DNA from: Pegoplata infirma
Taxonomy: Eukaryota > Arthropoda > Insecta > Diptera > Anthomyiidae
Assembly: GCA_963921195.1 (NCBI GenBank)
Contig: OY992537.1
Location: 210,121,736-210,185,735 of the forward strand
Direction: 5' to 3'
Length of the DNA: 64,000 bases
Shown: in pieces, positions 46,201-56,794 of the stretch
How positions within the stretch are numbered: position 1 is the first letter of the stretch
How the letters are laid out: the number at the start of each line of letters is the position of its first letter
The notes under the pieces: generated by a model
The model's input: only the letters and a program-made list of their open reading frames with translations
What the model was told of the DNA's origin: nothing
The model's database searches: none
Made by a program: the position numbers and the translations under genes

Positions 46201-47993
46201 GGATATGGATATGGATATGGATATGGATATGGATATGGATATGGATATGGATATGGATATGGATATGGATATGGATATGGATATGGATATGGATATGGAT
46301 ATGGATATGGATATGGATATGGATATGGATATGGATATGGATATGGATATGGATATGGATATGGATATGGATATGGATATGGATATGGATATGGATATGG
46401 ATATGGATATGGATATGGATATGGATATGGATATGGATATGGATATGGATATGGATATGGATATGGATATGGATATGGATATGGATATGGATATGGATAT
46501 GGATATGGATATGGATATGGATATGGATATGGATATGGATATGGATATGGATATGGATATGGATATGGATATGGATATGGATATGGATATGGATATGGAT
46601 ATGGATATGGATATGGATATGGATATGGATATGGATATGGATATGGATATGGATATGGATATGGATATGGATATGGATATGGATATGGATATGGATATGG
46701 ATATGGATATGGATATGGATATGGATATGGATATGGATATGGATATGGATATGGATATGGATATGGATATGGATATGGATATGGATATGGATATGGATAT
46801 GGATATGGATATGGATATGGATATGGATATGGATATGGATATGGATATGGATATGGATATGGATATGGATATGGATATGGATATGGATATGGATATGGAT
46901 ATGGATATGGATATGGATATGGATATGGATATGGATATGGATATGGATATGGATATGGATATGGATATGGATATGGATATGGATATGGATATGGATATGG
47001 ATATGGATATGGATATGGATATGGATATGGATATGGATATGGATATGGATATGGATATGGATATGGATATGGATATGGATATGGATATGGATATGGATAT
47101 GGATATGGATATGGATATGGATATGGATATGGATATGGATATGGATATGGATATGGATATGGATATGGATATGGATATGGATATGGATATGGATATGGAT
47201 ATGGATATGGATATGGATATGGATATGGATATGGATATGGATATGGATATGGATATGGATATGGATATGGATATGGATATGGATATGGATATGGATATGG
47301 ATATGGATATGGATATGGATATGGATATGGATATGGATATGGATATGGATATGGATATGGATATGGATATGGATATGGATATGGATATGGATATGGATAT
47401 GGATATGGATATGGATATGGATATGGATATGGATATGGATATGGATATGGATATGGATATGGATATGGATATGGATATGGATATGGATATGGATATGGAT
47501 ATGGATATGGATATGGATATGGATATGGATATGGATATGGATATGGATATGGATATGGATATGGATATGGATATGGATATGGATATGGATATGGATATGG
47601 ATATGGATATGGATATGGATATGGATATGGATATGGATATGGATATGGATATGGATATGGATATGGATATGGATATGGATATGGATATGGATATGGATAT
47701 GGATATGGATATGGATATGGATATGGATATGGATATGGATATGGATATGGATATGGATATGGATATGGATATGGATATGGATATGGATATGGATATGGAT
47801 ATGGATATGGATATGGATATGGATATGGATATGGATATGGATATGGATATGGATATGGATATGGATATGGATATGGATATGGATATGGATATGGATATGG
47901 ATATGGATATGGATATGGATATGGATATGGATATGGATATGGATATGGATATGGATATGGATATGGATATGGATATGGATATGGATATGGATA
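34292..47993 (+). repeat. GGATAT satellite, array 3 (13.7 kb)
   Basis: About 2,280 hexamers in the same orientation as the other arrays. A single deviation was seen: a 2-bp insertion (GGAGATATGG) at about 45,073. No substitutions were noticed. The open frames of 4,648 and 976 codons that cover it are artefacts of the stop-free hexamer. Confidence 0.98.
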
Positions 47994-48140
47994 AAGAAAA
48001 ATTATGAAATTAAGTTTTCATAATTTTTCTTTATTTTATGTATAAAAATAAAAAAATTCATTATAATTAAGTTTTCATATCATTTTTACTATAGGGGTAG
48101 TAATTTAAAATTTTATTGATTAAAAATTATAATTATAAAT
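47994..48140. other. 147-bp AT-rich interruption of the satellite
   Basis: Starts with a perfect 15-bp inverted repeat, AGAAAAATTATGAAA / TTTCATAATTTTTCT. A second TTAAGTTTTCAT word follows, then AGGGGTAGTAATTTAAAATT and more AT-rich DNA. The satellite reads GGATA before and TATGG after, so a 2-bp TA (or 8-bp TATGGATA) duplication is compatible with an insertion. No convincing terminal inverted repeats link the two ends. Confidence 0.6.
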
Positions 48141-49756
48141 TATGGATATGGATATGGATATGGATATGGATATGGATATGGATATGGATATGGATATGGA
48201 TATGGATATGGATATGGATATGGATATGGATATGGATATGGATATGGATATGGATAGGATATGGATATGGATATGGATATGGATATGGATATGGATATGG
48301 ATATGGATATGGATATGGATATGGATATGGATATGGATATGGATATGGATATGGATATGGATATGGATATGGATATGGATATGGATATGGATATGGATAT
48401 GGATATGGATATGGATATGGATATGGATATGGATATGGATATGGATATGGATATGGATATGGATATGGATATGGATATGGATATGGATATGGATATGGAT
48501 ATGGATATGGATATGGATATGGATATGGATATGGATATGGATATGGATATGGATATGGATATGGATATGGATATGGATATGGATATGGATATGGATATGG
48601 ATATGGATATGGATATGGATATGGATATGGATATGGATATGGATATGGATATGGATATGGATATGGATATGGATATGGATATGGATATGGATATGGATAT
48701 GGATATGGATATGGATATGGATATGGATATGGATATGGATATGGATATGGATATGGATATGGATATGGATATGGATATGGATATGGATATGGATATGGAT
48801 ATGGATATGGATATGGATATGGATATGGATATGGATATGGATATGGATATGGATATGGATATGGATATGGATATGGATATGGATATGGATATGGATATGG
48901 ATATGGATATGGATATGGATATGGATATGGATATGGATATGGATATGGATATGGATATGGATATGGATATGGATATGGATATGGATATGGATATGGATAT
49001 GGATATGGATATGGATATGGATATGGATATGGATATGGATATGGATATGGATATGGATATGGATATGGATATGGATATGGATATGGATATGGATATGGAT
49101 ATGGATATGGATATGGATATGGATATGGATATGGATATGGATATGGATATGGATATGGATATGGATATGGATATGGATATGGATATGGATATGGATATGG
49201 ATATGGATATGGATATGGATATGGATATGGATATGGATATGGATATGGATATGGATATGGATATGGATATGGATATGGATATGGATATGGATATGGATAT
49301 GGATATGGATATGGATATGGATATGGATATGGATATGGATATGGATATGGATATGGATATGGATATGGATATGGATATGGATATGGATATGGATATGGAT
49401 ATGGATATGGATATGGATATGGATATGGATATGGATATGGATATGGATATGGATATGGATATGGATATGGATATGGATATGGATATGGATATGGATATGG
49501 ATATGGATATGGATATGGATATGGATATGGATATGGATATGGATATGGATATGGATATGGATATGGATATGGATATGGATATGGATATGGATATGGATAT
49601 GGATATGGATATGGATATGGATATGGATATGGATATGGATATGGATATGGATATGGATATGGATATGGATATGGATATGGATATGGATATGGATATGGAT
49701 ATGGATATGGATATGGATATGGATATGGATATGGATATGGATATGGATATAGATAT
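48141..49756 (+). repeat. GGATAT satellite, array 4 (1.6 kb)
   Basis: About 269 hexamers in the same orientation, with one 2-bp loss at about 48,256. The final unit is AGATAT, the same variant as at the end of array 2. It abuts the terminus TAGAGCACCCA of the next element. Confidence 0.97.
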
Positions 49757-50252
49757 TAGAGCACCCACAAAATGTATGGAATGTGCAAAAGTGCATTTTT
49801 TATCGCTCCCCGCTCATTTTCGGTTGAGTTGGGAGTAAAAAAATAAAATCTTTCCAGAAATTGGGCTTCTATGTTGCAAACAGACCAAGCGGTTTGAACT
49901 TTTGACCTCAAAAATGGGCTAAAAAACCTTTTTAGATTAATTTGGCTGAAACTCTTAAAATTAAAGTTTTTCGCAATTAACTTTCACAACAATTTTTTTG
50001 TAGAATCAAAATGCAAAGATTTTTCTTTCATACTGTTTTGACCTAAATATGTCTGATCGCGTTGTTTTGAGCGGTTAAAGTCGAAATTAGGGTCAGAACT
50101 TTTTTTTTTTTAAATTCTAGTAAATTTTTAAATTGGGGAAAATTTGAGCTCTTTGCACAATTCTCTAGGGTATTGAATGTAGTTTTCCAATTTTTTTTTT
50201 TCAAAAATATATCGACCCTTCCATGAAAAAATTCCAAAGTTCTACTCTGAAT

Positions 50253-51136
50253 CTCATTTTTTTTTATTCAACCTCAATATAGACGAATACCCACATTGTA
50301 GTTCCGTGAGTTTCGCACCGTAACATCTGTCTAGGATATATATATATATATATATCTGTCTAGGATATATATATATATGGGGTATTCAGTGCAAAATTGG
50401 ACATTTTGAAAATTTTTATTTTAGATTTTTTTATTATTTTTAAATTTTTGTAAAACCCATTAAAAATCCCATCCAGGTTAGTTTTAAAATTTTTGCAAAT
50501 TACCCGTTCCAAAAATATCGAATTTTCAAAAAAAAAAAACTATCGTTTTCCGTATTTTTATCATAACAAATTCAAAAATGGTCGCCATTTTTATTTTTTT
50601 GTTTTGAAATTTTTGTTTTTTTATTAAAAATTTCACTCTTTGTTTTTTTTTTCAATCTTTTAAAATTTTTTATTTTATTTTTTTTTTTTAATTTTTCGTG
50701 GTAAACTTAATATTTTCTGAAAATTTTATGCTTAAGTAGATAGTGGGATTATGGTAATTAATATATTGAGCGGTTTTTGAATTTTTTTGTTTTCTTCCAA
50801 TCTTAATTAAAACACTTTGAAGAAAAAACTAAAATTTCAACAAATTATTTCGAATTTGGACCATTTTTGAAGAAGTGATGAGTAAAAAACAGAAAAAGCC
50901 TGTTTTCTTTTAATTCGATATTTTTTGAACGGATTATCAAAAAAGATCTCAAAATTTACTTGGAATGGGTTTTTGAAGGGTACTAAAAAACTGAAAAAAT
51001 ATCAAATTAAAAAATTTTCCAAGCGTGGAATACCCCACATATACTATGTGGAATCCTAGACTCATCTTTCGATGCGTAAAACACGCAATGCCAAAGTGAG
51101 TATACCCCCATAACGTGGTTGGAGGTCAAAAAATTT
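50253..51136. repeat. Centre of the fold-back element, with mini-me-like relics
   Basis: The left part has GTTCCGTGAGTTTCGC, TCTGTCTAGGATATATATAT and ATATGGGGTATTC. The right part has GAATACCCCACATATACTAT, AATCCTAGACTCATC and GAGTATACCCCCATAACG followed by GGTTGGAG. These recall the CATTCCGTGTGTAAC / GTCTAGGAT / CCCTCCAACC words of the mini-me-like copies at 6,759 and 7,754, but in inverted duplicate. GGGGTATTC/GAATACCCC bracket about 660 bp of T-rich DNA. Confidence 0.5.
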
Positions 51137-51506
51137 CGGTTCAGAGTAGGATTTTGGCAATTTTTCATGGAAGGGTCGATATATTTTTGAAAAAAAAAAA
51201 ATTTTTTTGGTAAACTACTTTCAATACCCTATTAAATTATGCAAAGAGCTAAAATTTTTGCCCAATTTAAAAATTTACGACAATTTAAAAAAAGTTCTCA
51301 CCCAAATTTCGACTTTAATCGCTCAAAACACCGCGATCAGACATACTTAGGTCAAAACAGTATGAGAGAAAAATCTTTGCATTTTGAATTTACATAAAAA
51401 TTGTTATGAAAGTTAATTACGAAAAAATTTTATTTTAAGAGTTACAGCTAAATTAATCTAAAAAGGTTTTTTAGCCCATTTTTGAGGTCAAAAGTTCAAA
51501 CCGCTT

Positions 51507-53326
51507 CACGGTGGCCGAAATAGCCAATCTAGCGGCGCTTTAGCGAAATTTTAAAATTCCGAATTCGGCCAATTTTATTTTTTTTTTTTGAAAATCTAAA
51601 CCCCAACGGATTTTTTTCTGTTTTCTTTTTTGTTTTGTTCCTAATATTCGCACAGCTGTGAGCATTCAAACTTAACACATGTTTTAGCAAGTGCAATAAC
51701 TATTTTTGACCTTTTTTTAAGTGCAACTTTGTTGAGAGCAAAAAATTAATTAATTAGTTTTTTAATAAGATCTGTGATTTAAAATTCGACCGGATTCGGT
51801 TAACTGTTTGCATAGTTAGTTTAAATGGGTTGTTGTCTATATAAAGTTCAAATATAGGATGCTACGATTTGCTACCTTATGATTTTTTCCGTTTTTTAGT
51901 TGCAATGGCAGAATCTAAACGCACCCTTTTTTTAATATGGCATAGTGAACCAGTGCCAACAAAAAAATTTTTAATGGTTGAAAATCATATATTTTCAAAT
52001 GTCATTGATCGCTCGAAATATAGCAAAGAACAATACTATCAAATTTAAAAACATGAGGCATTCCACACCAAATGTCCCGCTACAGAAAAACATGTGTCCC
52101 GTAAATTTCTGAATAGGTTGTTTGGATAGCCCTATATGGAACTAAGAAAACTGCGTTTTTGGTTTTTCTAATTTTCGAAAACTGGGCTTAGAAGGCGTGG
52201 TCAAATATTGGAAAAATGGTCAAATTTGTGGCGAGTTACCTTGATTTAATCATTTTTATCACATTAAAACGGAATGCACCACAATCTCAAAAATTTACAT
52301 TCTTATATAGTCTTGTATAAGCTATCGATAAAATTTTTTTTTTAAATTTTCAGAACCCTTTCTGAAATTTTCCATTTTTTAACAATGTCAATTTATTTAT
52401 TTTTCGAGAAAATCACATTTGAACTTTAAATTTCATAACAATTTTGTAATTTGCTTGTATTTTCTTGATTTAACGTTGCGAATGAGTATTATTAATTGCA
52501 TAAATATTACACATTCGCAACGTAAAAACAAAGAAATACAAGCAAATTACAAAATTGTTATGAAATTTAAAGTTCAAATGCGATTTTCTCGAAAAAAACG
52601 AAGAACCTGTTTCTGATTTTTTTTGTGTGGATGGACAAACATCTTAACTTTAAAAAAAAAATTTTAAAAAGAAAAAAAAGTTGCATGACATTTTTAAAAA
52701 AATGGAAAATTTCAGAACGGGTTCTGAAAATTTTCCAAAACAAAAAATTTTAATCGATAGCCCATACAAAACTACATAAGAATGTAAATTTTTGAGATTG
52801 TGGTGCATTCCGTTTTAATGTGAAAAATATTTAATCAAGGCAACTCGCCACAAATTTGACCATTTTTCCAATATTTGACCACGCCTCCTAAGCCCAGTTT
52901 TTGAAAAATTGAAAAACCAACAACGCAATTTTCTAAGTTCCATATAGGGCTATCCATACAACATATTCAGAAGTTTAATGTACACGTGTTTTTTTCGCTG
53001 GACATTTGGTGTGGAATGCCTCATATATCTGGAATCATTTGGTCCAGCAATTCCAAAGTTTGTATTTGTCTTAACCATGTAGAATGCACTTTTATATCGA
53101 GTTTAGTAAAGTTTGAGAAAGTCAGGTCCAAAATGTTTTTTTTATTGGTTGGTTACATATGGATCTACCCATATACTTAAAAAAACAAACAAGTTTCAAA
53201 ATTTTATGAATTGGTAATATTAACAATTTTATAAATTAAAGAAAAAAAATAAAAATCATTCAGAATTTTTTATGTTTTTGAAGTTATTAACAAAGCGCCG
53301 CTAGATTGGCTATTTCGGCCACTGTG
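51507..53326. mobile_element. Transib-like non-autonomous element, 1,820 bp
   Basis: Inverted repeats of 35 bp with one mismatch: left CACGGTGGCCGAAATAGCC..., right (reverse complement) CACAGTGGCCGAAATAGCC.... A perfect 5-bp duplication CGCTT lies at 51,502-51,506 and 53,327-53,331. The uninterrupted other arm of the host fold-back element (AAACCGCTTGGTCTGTTTGC in complement) shows the empty site. CACRGTG ends plus a GC-rich 5-bp duplication are characteristic of Transib transposons, the relatives of the RAG1 recombinase core. No transposase frame is present. Confidence 0.85.
52053..53024. repeat. 972-bp palindrome inside the Transib-like element
   Basis: Outer ends ATGAGGCATTCCACACCAAA and GGTGTGGAATGCCTCAT pair, and pairing continues through GGGCTATATGGAACT-type blocks, GGCGTGGTCAAATATTGG, CGGAATGCACCACAATCTCA and AATTTCATAACAATTTTG to a small loop near 52,495. 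Central arms (AACTTTAAATTTCATAAC / GTTATGAAATTTAAAGTT) are perfect for about 40 bp. It may be a nested fold-back MITE or a structural part of the host element. The 65-codon open frame at 52,419 spans the palindrome centre and is not a gene. Confidence 0.8.
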
Positions 53327-53490
53327 CGCTTGGCCTGTTTGCAACCTAGAAGTCCAATTTCTGGATAGATATTATTTTTTACTCCCAACTCAACCGAAAA
53401 TGAGCGGGGGGCGATAAAAAAAACAATTATGCACATATGGGTGCTCTAATGTGCATAGAGTTTTAAAATGCGTTTAGAGACATTCTAAAA

Positions 53491-53609
53491 CAATGGTGCC
53501 CAAACACTTGTTAGAGATCAACGAAGACACACACACACAATATGAACGACAACGAAACTAACAACAGAGAGCGTAAAAAACAAAAAAATTCTCTTTTTGG
53601 GCACCGCTG
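53491..53609. mobile_element. Miniature hAT element, 119 bp, duplication TTCTAAAA
   Basis: The left end CAATGGTGCCCAAA and right end (reverse complement) CAGCGGTGCCCAAA differ at two positions. Both flanks carry the perfect 8-bp duplication TTCTAAAA (53,483-53,490 and 53,610-53,617). The interior has an (AC)n run. The CARYG start and 8-bp duplication identify hAT. Confidence 0.88.
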
Positions 53610-53823
53610 TTCTAAAAGATTTAGAATGTGGACTGCATTCTATTCTTATCGTTCAAAACGAATGAGTTTTTCATTCTATGCTCACAGTGAAAAAAAAAAA
53701 CTAAACACACGAGTGTACAGACATTCGTAACACGAATGAACGAATGAGGGAATGCATAGGCAGCAAATAATTTGAAAATGCTGTACTCTAAAGCATATTA
53801 ATAAAATGACTTTTATATAAAAA

Positions 53824-54435
53824 ACAAGTAAAAAAGTTAAATTCGGCCTTGCCGAATGTAGTTATACCCTCCACAATTTCAAAAAGATTATGGCAAAAAA
53901 CTTTATTTAAAAGGAAATTACTTTTGAAAAAAAAAAAAAAAAATATTTGAAAAAAAATTTCCGCGAAAAAAAATTTGGTAAAAAAAAAAATTCGCGATTT
54001 TTTTTCTTTTTTTGTTAAAAAATATGTTCGTACTTGTTTAATTACCATTTGGTGTTCAATTATGTTCACATATGCCAACCAGAAGCCGAATTAAAGCATT
54101 TTGTATTTTTAGGTTCTTTTGAATGTACTGAAATTTTTGAGGTGTGCTTACATTTTCGTTCATAACTTTTGAACCGCTCAAATGCAATACCAAACTTTTT
54201 GGGAGAACTTTCAATAAATATGTTAAGTTTCAGTCATCTCTGTGCAATATTTTGTCCGTAATAGCATTTTCCACAGACAGACAGACGGACAGACGGACAT
54301 CGCTAGAATGTCTTAAAATAGATCGGGCATCATGAATATATATACTTTATGGGGTCCCAGACCGATATTTCGATGAGTTACAAACGGAATGACAAACTTA
54401 TATATACCCTCTATCACTAAGTGGTGGGTATAAAA
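53824..54435 (+). mobile_element. mini-me / DINE-1-like element, full-length form
   Basis: Starts ACAAGTAAAAAAGTTAAATTCGGC with the hairpin ATTCGGC-CTT-GCCGAAT, then ATACCCTCCACAATTTC. It ends with ACAGACAGACGGACAGACGG, CATCGCTAGAATGTC, TATATATACTTTATGGGG and the terminal stem TATACCCTC...GGTGGGTATA. It is very similar along its length to the copy at 63,182 and helps define both ends of the family. Confidence 0.8.
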
Positions 54436-54770
54436 ATATCGTTTGGCTATTTGGGGGAATTCTTATATGTATAAAGAAATTATACATATGAACATTTCCA
54501 TTTAACTTTTGATTTTAAGATTTAAAAAATATTAATTTTTTTTTTTGAAGGCACATCAAAATCGTTTAGTACGCGTATAAACATGCATTTAGTAAGTTCA
54601 AATCCATTCGCGTGAAGAACTTTCAGCTGACGCACTGTGGGCCAGGATATCCATTTTTTGGCCAATAAGGTCTGTAAGGCAACACATATTTAAAAATATT
54701 TTTTCAGAATGTCAACATCTTGAATTTTGTGCACGAAAAAAATGTAAAACTAAATTGATACACTTATATA

Positions 54771-55129
54771 ATTTTGACTCACGCAAAAAAATGGCTCTCA
54801 ATACGAATCACTCGCGCAAAAAATGTCTCACTCACTTGTCACTCACGAACAACAAATTTGAGACACGCTCACTTTCGATCACGCGTGATTCGCCTGACCA
54901 GCGTCCATTTCTAGTGCTAAAATTAAAACTAGGAACGCATTTAAGCGGGCATATATCAGTACAATTAAGTTATTTTGACTCACGCAAAAAAGTGGCACTC
55001 ACTGCGAATCACTCACACGAAAAATGTCTCACTCACTTATCTTTCATTAACAAAATATTTGAGTCACTTGACCAGCGTCCATCTCTAGTGCTAAACATTA
55101 TAAATGGAAACGCATTTAAGCGGGCATAT
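54771..55129. repeat. Two direct copies (184 and 158 bp) rich in CTCACG words
   Basis: Copy 1 (54,771-54,954) and copy 2 (54,972-55,129) share ATTTTGACTCACGCAAAAAA, ATGTCTCACTCACTT, GACCAGCGTCCAT-TCTAGTGC and CGCATTTAAGCGGGCATAT. Their reverse complements begin TAGAGATGGACGCTGGTC or TAGAAATGGACG, close to the end TAGAGATGGGCGCGTGA of the hAT MITE at 62,345. They are therefore probably tandem end fragments of related hAT elements. Confidence 0.7.
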
Positions 55130-55360
55130 TTTGGCGATAGCATTTTACATATTTTTTGTAAAATTGTAAGCTAGTAGCATTATTTGTACATTTAGGATGG
55201 CAAATGCTAACTGGAAAGAGTTCTCTCTTAAATGTCCCACTGGATATATTAATATTTTGACGCATTTAAAAGAGAAATATTTTATTAAAATTTTCTGATA
55301 AAAGCAAAAACAGGGTTTTATAAAAACTAAGGAATGTATACATTGTACATTTTTTTAAAA

Positions 55361-55714
55361 CCCTAGTAAAAAAGTTTTGATATAATGATATATAATTTGA
55401 TACAATGATATTAAATTATATAGGACTTTTTATATGTTCAGATCTAATTTTATCTAAGATTTACTGAGGCTCCATTTTCTTATCTGAGGCTATACATAAA
55501 TATATCTGACTTTATGTAACTATATAAATCTATATTAATTTATATAAAATAAGATCAAGTGGATTTAATTGGATGTGACCAAAATTCGGATCTAATTGTA
55601 TCATTTTTTATATTTGTGTATCTAAAATAATACAATTAGATCAATATTTGATCCAACTTGATACAGCCAATTTTGAGATCAAATTAGATCTAAAAAGTTT
55701 TTTTTTTACTCGGG
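55361..55714. mobile_element. AT-rich short element with CCCTAGTAAAAA ends (354 bp)
   Basis: The left end CCCTAGTAAAAAAG and right end TTTTTTTACTCGGG form a short imperfect inverted repeat. The interior is full of GATCTAATTTGATC-like words. A related copy at 62,250-63,158 has the same ends. Both copies show a compatible 2-bp flank repeat (AA here, AC there), which is too short to be conclusive. Superfamily unknown. Confidence 0.55.
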
Positions 55715-55734
55715 AATACAATGTTCTACATTTT

Positions 55735-56425
55735 AGATCCGCCATTTTGGTTTCAAAAAGTCTGAGTTCGTATTCGTGTTACGCAATCATTTCCCAGTGA
55801 TATTAATCAACAATTTAAATATCTTGAGGAATCACTATGGATCAACAACTGGTCTTGTGGACACTTATGTGTCGCCTCTTAAACCTAACCCAACCTAAAT
55901 ATCTTGTCCGCCATATTGGATCCGCTATATTGAATATTTGATTCTGAAATCAGATTTGGCATCCGGAAAACCGTTAAAATCAGACAACATAGAAAAAATT
56001 TTTATATTATTTGTCGCCATATTGGATCCGCCATTTTGAATTTAAGAAATTGGAGCTCATATTCGTAATTACCGACCCTAAATACATCGAATATGATTAT
56101 AGTGAATACAATAAGCAAAGAATTAAAAAATTATATCCGCCATATTGGATCCGCGATTTTGTATTTGAAATGTTTAATTCCAAAATCAGTTTTAACATCC
56201 GAAAAACCATTAAAATCTAAGTTTTTGGCAAAAAGAGACAACATATAAAAAATCTTAAACTTAAATTTGTCGCCATATTGGATCCGCCATTTTGAATTTT
56301 AAAAGTCTGAGCTCATATTCGTTATTAATGACCCCAAATACATCAACAATGATTACAGTAAAAACAATAAGCAAAGAATTAAAAAATCATGTCCGCTATT
56401 TTGGATCCGCCATTTTGAATTTTCA
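55735..56425. repeat. GGATCCGCC tandem repeats with ~255-bp higher-order period
   Basis: The block CGCCATATTGGATCCGCCAT or a close variant occurs near 55,735, 55,918, 56,022, 56,149, 56,279 and 56,402. Alternate copies resemble each other more: 56,022 and 56,279 are both followed by TTTTGAATTT and GAGCTCATATTCGT, while 56,149 and 56,402 both follow AAGCAAAGAATTAAAAAAT. This gives a two-unit higher-order repeat of about 255 bp. Confidence 0.75.
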
Positions 56426-56597
56426 TTTTTTTTCCACAATCGTGATCAGCGATGCTTTAGCACCCATATGTAATACTTTTTTGACATATAGGTTAAGCGG
56501 TCTATTTATGGCCCAAAATTCAGGGATGCTGGCCCACAGTGTGACGGCGCGAAAGTTATGGCGGTTTAAAGATTTTAATTGAAAACAAAAATTCTCC

Positions 56598-56722
56598 TGT
56601 CATATACATATGTTCACACCAAATGTCAAATCTAAGAGAAATGTCAAATGTAATGAATATTCAAAAATAAAGTCTTATGTTAGTCTGTAAAGAGAACTCA
56701 AAGCGTGTATTTATTTGTAACA
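56598..56722 (+). repeat. 5' LTR (125 bp)
   Basis: Begins TGTCATATACATATG and ends TTATTTGTAACA. It contains AATAAA (56,666-56,671), a candidate polyadenylation signal. Every base matches the 3' LTR. No clear TATA box is visible; mag-type elements have very short LTRs, so promoter elements may be unconventional. Confidence 0.95.
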
Positions 56723-56725
56723 TTT

Positions 56726-56735
56726 TGGCGACGAG
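56726..56735 (+). promoter_or_regulatory. Primer-binding site, serine tRNA(GCU)-like
   Basis: Three bases after the 5' LTR the sequence TGGCGACGAG would pair with the 3' end CTCGTCGCCA of a fly serine tRNA (GCU type, recalled from memory). A serine tRNA primer is known for mag elements. Pairing beyond ten bases is not evident. Confidence 0.7.
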
Positions 56736-56794
56736 TCGGAGTTAACCTCACTTTTTACAGTACAAGTGAAGGAAAATATTTTATTTGATAAAAA

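Larger units (their letters stand above)
49757..53448. mobile_element. Large fold-back (inverted-repeat) element, interrupted
   Basis: The left arm starts TAGAGCACCCA and contains CCCCGCTCATTTTCGGTTGA, GTTGCAAACAGACC and GGTTTGAACTTTTGACCTCA. The right arm repeats these in reverse order and orientation, in two pieces (51,137-51,506 and 53,327-53,448) because a Transib-like element was inserted. Arms are at least ~490 bp and continue more weakly into the ~880-bp centre. Net length without the insertion is about 1.87 kb. TAGAG-type ends resemble hAT, but no 8-bp duplication is visible (left flank ATAGATAT, right ATGTGCAT). No protein is encoded. Confidence 0.75.
54633..56541. mobile_element. 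Second Transib-like non-autonomous element, 1,909 bp
   Basis: The left end CACTGTGGGCCAG and right end (reverse complement) CACTGTGGGCCAG are identical for 13 bp, with further matches (GGCCA-TAA) internally. A perfect 5-bp duplication TGACG flanks it (54,628-54,632 and 56,542-56,546). The CACTGTG terminus and GC-rich 5-bp duplication fit Transib. The interior is a collection of repeats (184/158-bp direct repeat, a 354-bp AT-rich element, GGATCCGCC units) without any transposase. The open frame of 139 codons at 54,755 is a translation of the direct repeat. Confidence 0.8.

Noticed and set aside
13468..49756. Telomeric repeat
   Set aside because: GGATAT is not the insect TTAGG repeat, and flies use other telomere systems; the array is interstitial between unrelated repeats.
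30628..49838. Long open frames through the other satellite arrays, including one running across the N gap
   Set aside because: Same artefact; one frame even translates the gap as unknown residues.
49749..53456. 8-bp hAT duplication around the fold-back element
   Set aside because: The flanks ATAGATAT and ATGTGCAT agree at only about half the positions, so hAT origin is not supported.
54755..55174. 139-codon open frame
   Set aside because: Translation of a tandem pair of non-coding repeats rich in CTCACG words; the internal protein repetition simply mirrors the DNA repeat.
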